A stretch of DNA of 8,023 bases from an uncultured Bacillota bacterium (GTDB lineage Bacteria; Bacillota; Clostridia; Peptostreptococcales; Anaerovoracaceae), in the NCBI GenBank assembly GCA_902465215.1, contig CABQMM010000050.1, forward strand, positions 1 through 8,023, in the 5' to 3' direction. The position numbers and the translations under genes were made by a program. Below the pieces are notes generated by a model. It saw only the letters and a program-made list of their open reading frames with translations, ran no database searches and was not told the origin of the DNA. How positions within the stretch are numbered: position 1 is the stretch's first letter; every line of letters begins with the position of its first letter. This document shows, one piece after another, positions 4,553-8,023 of the stretch.

Positions 4553-6280
4553 ATGGAACTTTACGAAAAATTGAAAGCAGAAATTTCCCTGGACAATATT
4601 TACAAAGACATGGCTTACCTGATCGATGAGGTGGGCGAACGCCTTTCGGGCTCCAAGGAAATGGAAAAAGCAACGGAATATATATGCAAAAGACTGAACG
4701 AAAATATCGGAGAAGGCAGAATCGACCACTTTCCGATGTACATGAGCTATCCGGGAGAAGCGAGCCTCAGCGTGCTCAGCCCAAAAGCCTATGAAATCCC
4801 GGCAAGACCTGTCTGCCACATCGATTCGACTCCGGCGGAAGGCCTTGAAGGTGAAGTACTTTATTTGGGAACCGGCGGTTACGACCGTTACGAAGGCGTT
4901 GACGCAAGGGGCAAAATCATTCTCACGGACATGAACTGGAGTCCGGCGCGTCCGGAAAAAGCAAGAATTGCCGAAGAGATGGGCGCAAAAGCTCTCATCA
5001 TCATGAACTGGGGCGCTTCGGACAGCGACCTGATTCAGATGGGTGCGGTAAAAACCCAGTGGGGCAACCCGACACCGGAAAACGAGAACGAAATTCTTCA
5101 CATAACGACAATCAGCATCTCCAGAAAAGAGGGAGAAGCACTGCAGGCACTTTGCGAGCAGGGAAAAGTCACCGTAAACATCAAAGCAAACGCAAGCCGC
5201 GAATGGATTACGGCAAGTCAGCCAATCGGAAGAGTGCGCGGCGGCAAGTCTAACGGCGAATACATTTTGATGGGAAGCCATGTTGACGCATGGGGGAAAT
5301 CCGCTATCTGCAATGCATCGGGAGACGCTTTGAACCTTGAAATCGCGAGAATCTGCTATGAAAACCGCGCAGAAATGAAGCGTGATGTGGAATTTGTTTT
5401 CTGGGACGGACACGAAATTGCGGAAGGCGGCGGCTCGACATGGTACGCGGACCACTACTGGCAGGATATGACGGAAAACTGCGTGGGCTATCTGAATTTG
5501 GATAATCTGGCAATTCAGGGAACGACGGTTCCGGGTGTGGAAGGTCAGCCGGAAATGAAGGAGCTTTTGACAGAGGCTATTCAGGCGATCTTCGGTGAAG
5601 AGGGCGAATGGCACCATGCGTACAAAGGCGGCGGAGATTCTTCCTTCTTCGGCGTAGGTGTACCATACGCATCCTTTGCGACGGAGTACACGGAGGAAAG
5701 GCTGAAAGAGCTGAATTACGCATTTTACAGCCCTTGGCTGCACACACCGAACGACACCATCGATAAAATCGACCGGGAGCTTTTGCAAAAACACGCGGAA
5801 TACTTCCTCTATGTGATGGACAAACTCGCAAACAGCGATTTCGTCGGCTACAATATGAAGGCTTTGGCAGACGATGTGAAATGGCAGTGGGGCAAAGCAA
5901 AAGAAAATGCAGGAAAGGCACTTCCTTTGATTGCGGAGCTTGACGACGTGGTTGAGAAATACGCATCGAAGATGGAGGCTTTACAGGCAATAAAGGAATC
6001 CGGAAAGGATGCGGAGCTGTTCAATGAGCTTGCGCTGGCATGCGAACGTCAGACCTCGATGTTCCGCTGCTACTCCGGCAAGTACGGACAGGATGCATGC
6101 GGATCGTACCTGACCGAGCAGCCGATTCCGGCTCTCGACCGGGCAATGCGTAAATACAATGCGGCTGAAGAGGGCTCCTATGATTATTATCTTTGGGAGA
6201 CGGAGATTTTGAGAATTGCCAATATGATTTTTGATGAACTGAACATCAGTCTGAAATATATGCGGTTTGCAGGGAAATAG
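4553..6280 (+). CDS. M28-family peptidase-like protein with PA-like domain and altered active site
   Basis: The 575-residue protein resembles the M28 zinc aminopeptidase / glutamate carboxypeptidase II group. It has an N-terminal lead-in, a PA-like insert (about residues 75-212), the metallopeptidase core (about 225-420) and a long helical C-terminal region (about 425-575). Metal-site positions by comparison with carboxypeptidase II are H243 (GSHVDAW), C253 where the bridging aspartate is expected, E288, D317 (YLNLD) and H397 (LHTPND). The residue before E288, normally the general-base glutamate of the EE pair, is H287 (WDGHE). Spacing H243-C253 is ten residues, the same as the H-D pair of carboxypeptidase II, so the alignment is secure there. 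No signal peptide is seen, so it is probably cytoplasmic. GGAGG lies 12-8 bases before the start. It may cleave a peptide or amide in the guanidino pathway, act as an unusual amidohydrolase, or be non-catalytic. Confidence 0.82.
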   Translation: MELYEKLKAEISLDNIYKDMAYLIDEVGERLSGSKEMEKATEYICKRLNENIGEGRIDHFPMYMSYPGEASLSVLSPKAYEIPARPVCHIDSTPAEGLEGEVLYLGTGGYDRYEGVDARGKIILTDMNWSPARPEKARIAEEMGAKALIIMNWGASDSDLIQMGAVKTQWGNPTPENENEILHITTISISRKEGEALQALCEQGKVTVNIKANASREWITASQPIGRVRGGKSNGEYILMGSHVDAWGKSAICNASGDALNLEIARICYENRAEMKRDVEFVFWDGHEIAEGGGSTWYADHYWQDMTENCVGYLNLDNLAIQGTTVPGVEGQPEMKELLTEAIQAIFGEEGEWHHAYKGGGDSSFFGVGVPYASFATEYTEERLKELNYAFYSPWLHTPNDTIDKIDRELLQKHAEYFLYVMDKLANSDFVGYNMKALADDVKWQWGKAKENAGKALPLIAELDDVVEKYASKMEALQAIKESGKDAELFNELALACERQTSMFRCYSGKYGQDACGSYLTEQPIPALDRAMRKYNAAEEGSYDYYLWETEILRIANMIFDELNISLKYMRFAGK

Positions 6281-6299
6281 ATCCCGGGAGGAAAGAAAA

Positions 6300-8003
6300 A
6301 TGAATAAGAAGATATCAGGAAGAAGATGGGCGCTTGCGGCAGTTTTCGTAATCGGAATGCTGACGTTCACAGGCATGGCTTTCGCAGAAGGTGAGGATGC
6401 GCCGATTCACTACGGTGTTTTATCTTTGGTTGTGCCATTAATTGCTATCGTTTTGTCATTTATTACCAGGCAAGTAATTCTTTCGCTGGCAACTGCGGTG
6501 TTCGTGGGTGCAGTAATTTTAAACGGTGGAAATGTTTTCCATGGTTTCCTCAGAATGTGTGACCAATACATCGTCGGCACGGTGACGGATAGCTGGAATG
6601 TAACCTTAATGCTGTTCATCCTTTCAGTCGGAGGACTGATTGCGGTTATGGCGCGCATGGGCGGCACACAGGCGATGGCACTGGCTATGGCAAAAAAATC
6701 CAAAAACACAAAACACGCTTTGATTGTAACCTGGATTATGGGTATTATCATATTCTTTGAGGATATGGCAAACTCCTTAATCGTAGGTCCTACGATGAGA
6801 CCGGTAACGGACGAGCTTCGGATTTCCAGAGAAAAACTTTCCTATGTTATCGACTCGACAGCGGGGCCGGTAACCGATATGGCATTCATTTCATCATGGG
6901 TTGCTTATGAAATCGGTATGATCGGCATCGCGCTGACAACAGCAGGTCTTGCGGTTGAAAACACTTACGGCATTTTCCTTGAGACGGTTCCGTATCGTTT
7001 CTATAACATCTTTGCGATTGCTTTGGTAATTATTATCATTTTAACGCAAAAAGACTACGGTCCGATGTACGCGGCTGAAAAACGTGCCCGCCTTTCCGGC
7101 AATCTGGTAAATGAAGGCTCGACTCCGATGATGAGCAAAGAGCTTGATGCCATGAATGTAAAGGAAGGCACACCACTTCGTATCTGCAATGCAGTCGTAC
7201 CAATTGTAACTTTTATTGTGGTTACTCTTTTTGCGATGTATTACACAGGCGGTGGTTTTGACAATACATTCAGCATCGAAACCATCAAAAACGCCTTTGG
7301 TGACTGCGATTCCGCTTCAAGTATTTTCTATGCGGTTATCATTGCTTCCGTTGTCAGCATTGTTATGGCTGTAGTTCAAAAAATTATGACGCTTAGAGAA
7401 GCGATTGATGTTTGGATGAACGGCTGCAAAGAGCTGCTTTTGACAGTTACGATTCTGCTGTTTGCATGGACATCCGGCAGCATCATGTCCGAACTCGGCA
7501 CAGGAGCTTACATCGCAGAACTGGTTGGCGGAACGGTTCCGGGAGCAATTCTTCCGGTTATCATTTTCGCGGTTTCCTGCCTGGTTTCCTTCTCAACAGG
7601 AACTTCCTACGGCACGACTGCAATCATGATTCCGATTGCGTTCCCTCTGGCTATGGGCATAAACGGCGGCGTTCTGGATTCTTATGCTGTTCTGACTATC
7701 GCAGCAGTAACATGCGGCGCAATCTTCGGCGACCACTGCTCACCAATCTCTGATACGACAATCATGTCCTCCATGGGATCGGCGGCAGACCTTATGGACC
7801 ATGTTCGCACGCAGATCCCGTATGCGGCTACGGCAGCAATTGTTGCAGCAGTATGCGGCTTCATTCCGGCGGCTCTCGGTGTTCCGGCATGGATCTGTCT
7901 TCCAATCGGTATCGTTGTTCTGTATCTGGTTGTAAGATTCCTCGGAAAGAGCACGAACGAAGAAGACCTGAAGAAAGAAGCTGCGCAGGAAGCGGCAGCG
8001 TGA
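6300..8003 (+). CDS. NhaC-family Na+/H+ antiporter-type membrane transporter
   Basis: The 567-residue polytopic membrane protein has roughly a dozen hydrophobic segments. Two family hallmarks are clear: FFEDMANSLIVGPTMRPVTD starting at residue 152, and GDHCSPISDTT (477-487). These match the NhaC / Na_H_antiporter family, whose members exchange Na+ or organic solutes for H+ or another solute. The first 26 residues (KK and RR, a hydrophobic stretch, then AFA) look like a signal peptide or an extra N-terminal helix. The C-terminal tail is charged and Ala/Glu-rich. The start at 6300 is chosen from GGGAGG (6286-6291) eight bases upstream; an ATG at 6267 lies inside the preceding gene. It follows the M28-like gene by 19 bases in the same unit. 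Here it more likely carries the pathway's substrate or product than serves general pH control; that is inference from context. Confidence 0.88.
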   Translation: MNKKISGRRWALAAVFVIGMLTFTGMAFAEGEDAPIHYGVLSLVVPLIAIVLSFITRQVILSLATAVFVGAVILNGGNVFHGFLRMCDQYIVGTVTDSWNVTLMLFILSVGGLIAVMARMGGTQAMALAMAKKSKNTKHALIVTWIMGIIIFFEDMANSLIVGPTMRPVTDELRISREKLSYVIDSTAGPVTDMAFISSWVAYEIGMIGIALTTAGLAVENTYGIFLETVPYRFYNIFAIALVIIIILTQKDYGPMYAAEKRARLSGNLVNEGSTPMMSKELDAMNVKEGTPLRICNAVVPIVTFIVVTLFAMYYTGGGFDNTFSIETIKNAFGDCDSASSIFYAVIIASVVSIVMAVVQKIMTLREAIDVWMNGCKELLLTVTILLFAWTSGSIMSELGTGAYIAELVGGTVPGAILPVIIFAVSCLVSFSTGTSYGTTAIMIPIAFPLAMGINGGVLDSYAVLTIAAVTCGAIFGDHCSPISDTTIMSSMGSAADLMDHVRTQIPYAATAAIVAAVCGFIPAALGVPAWICLPIGIVVLYLVVRFLGKSTNEEDLKKEAAQEAAA

Positions 8004-8023
8004 AGCATTGCGCAGAGCGCTGA
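8004..8023 (+). other. Right edge: short sequence after the antiporter stop, possible start of a hairpin
   Basis: Only 20 bases remain. They contain GCGC-AGA-GCGC (8010-8020), a small inverted repeat that could begin a terminator, but no T-run is within the window. No gene can be called here. Confidence 0.2.

Noticed and set aside
3590..5794. A 734-codon open frame on the minus strand
   Set aside because: It lies antisense to the second deiminase-like gene and most of the M28-like gene. Both have clear family motifs and ribosome binding sites, whereas the antisense product shows no recognisable domain. It reflects codon bias.

Overview
The window looks like chromosome from an anaerobic, amino-acid-fermenting Firmicute, probably a clostridium. 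The reasons are strong AGGAGG-type ribosome binding sites before every gene, short intergenic gaps, a PAS/sigma-54 activator of the RocR type, an NhaC-family antiporter, an Fe-S-type flavodoxin-like oxidoreductase, and the start of what looks like an amino-acid ABC transporter ATPase. Genus cannot be read from the sequence. No rRNA, tRNA, CRISPR array, insertion sequence or phage gene was seen.

Left edge (1-335): a divergent control region. On the minus strand, the first 16 codons of an ABC transporter ATPase run off the edge. Its leader carries a 13-bp palindrome and a terminator-like hairpin (candidate attenuator), behind a sigma-70-like promoter. On the plus strand, a second sigma-70-like promoter serves a 179-residue flavodoxin-fold oxidoreductase with four cysteines spaced as in iron-sulfur flavoproteins (336-875).

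Unit A (881-3381): six bases after the flavoprotein stop there is a near-perfect sigma-54 promoter (GG-N10-GC). It precedes a 314-residue guanidino-group-modifying enzyme of the arginine deiminase / DDAH / amidinotransferase superfamily (938-1882). A PAS-AAA+-Fis sigma-54 activator follows 23 bases later (1906-3381), so the activator is probably made from its own target promoter. An intrinsic terminator (3397-3458) closes the unit.

Unit B (3532-8003): a second sigma-54 promoter drives a second 314-residue paralogue of the same enzyme (3596-4540, about 64% identical by hand count). It is followed by an M28-like peptidase with altered active-site residues (4553-6280) and an NhaC-family membrane antiporter (6300-8003), with gaps of 12 and 19 bases. 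A cluster of TTTACC/GGTAAA dyads 90-140 bases before the predicted start is the likely activator binding site; it overlaps the terminator of unit A.

Taken together, the sequence suggests a sigma-54-controlled, ligand-sensing catabolic system. A transporter moves a nitrogenous compound, an M28-like enzyme may cleave an amide or peptide bond, and two paralogous enzymes attack guanidino groups. The substrate is not identifiable from sequence. No ornithine transcarbamylase or carbamate kinase is present in the window, so it is not a standard arginine deiminase operon as seen here.
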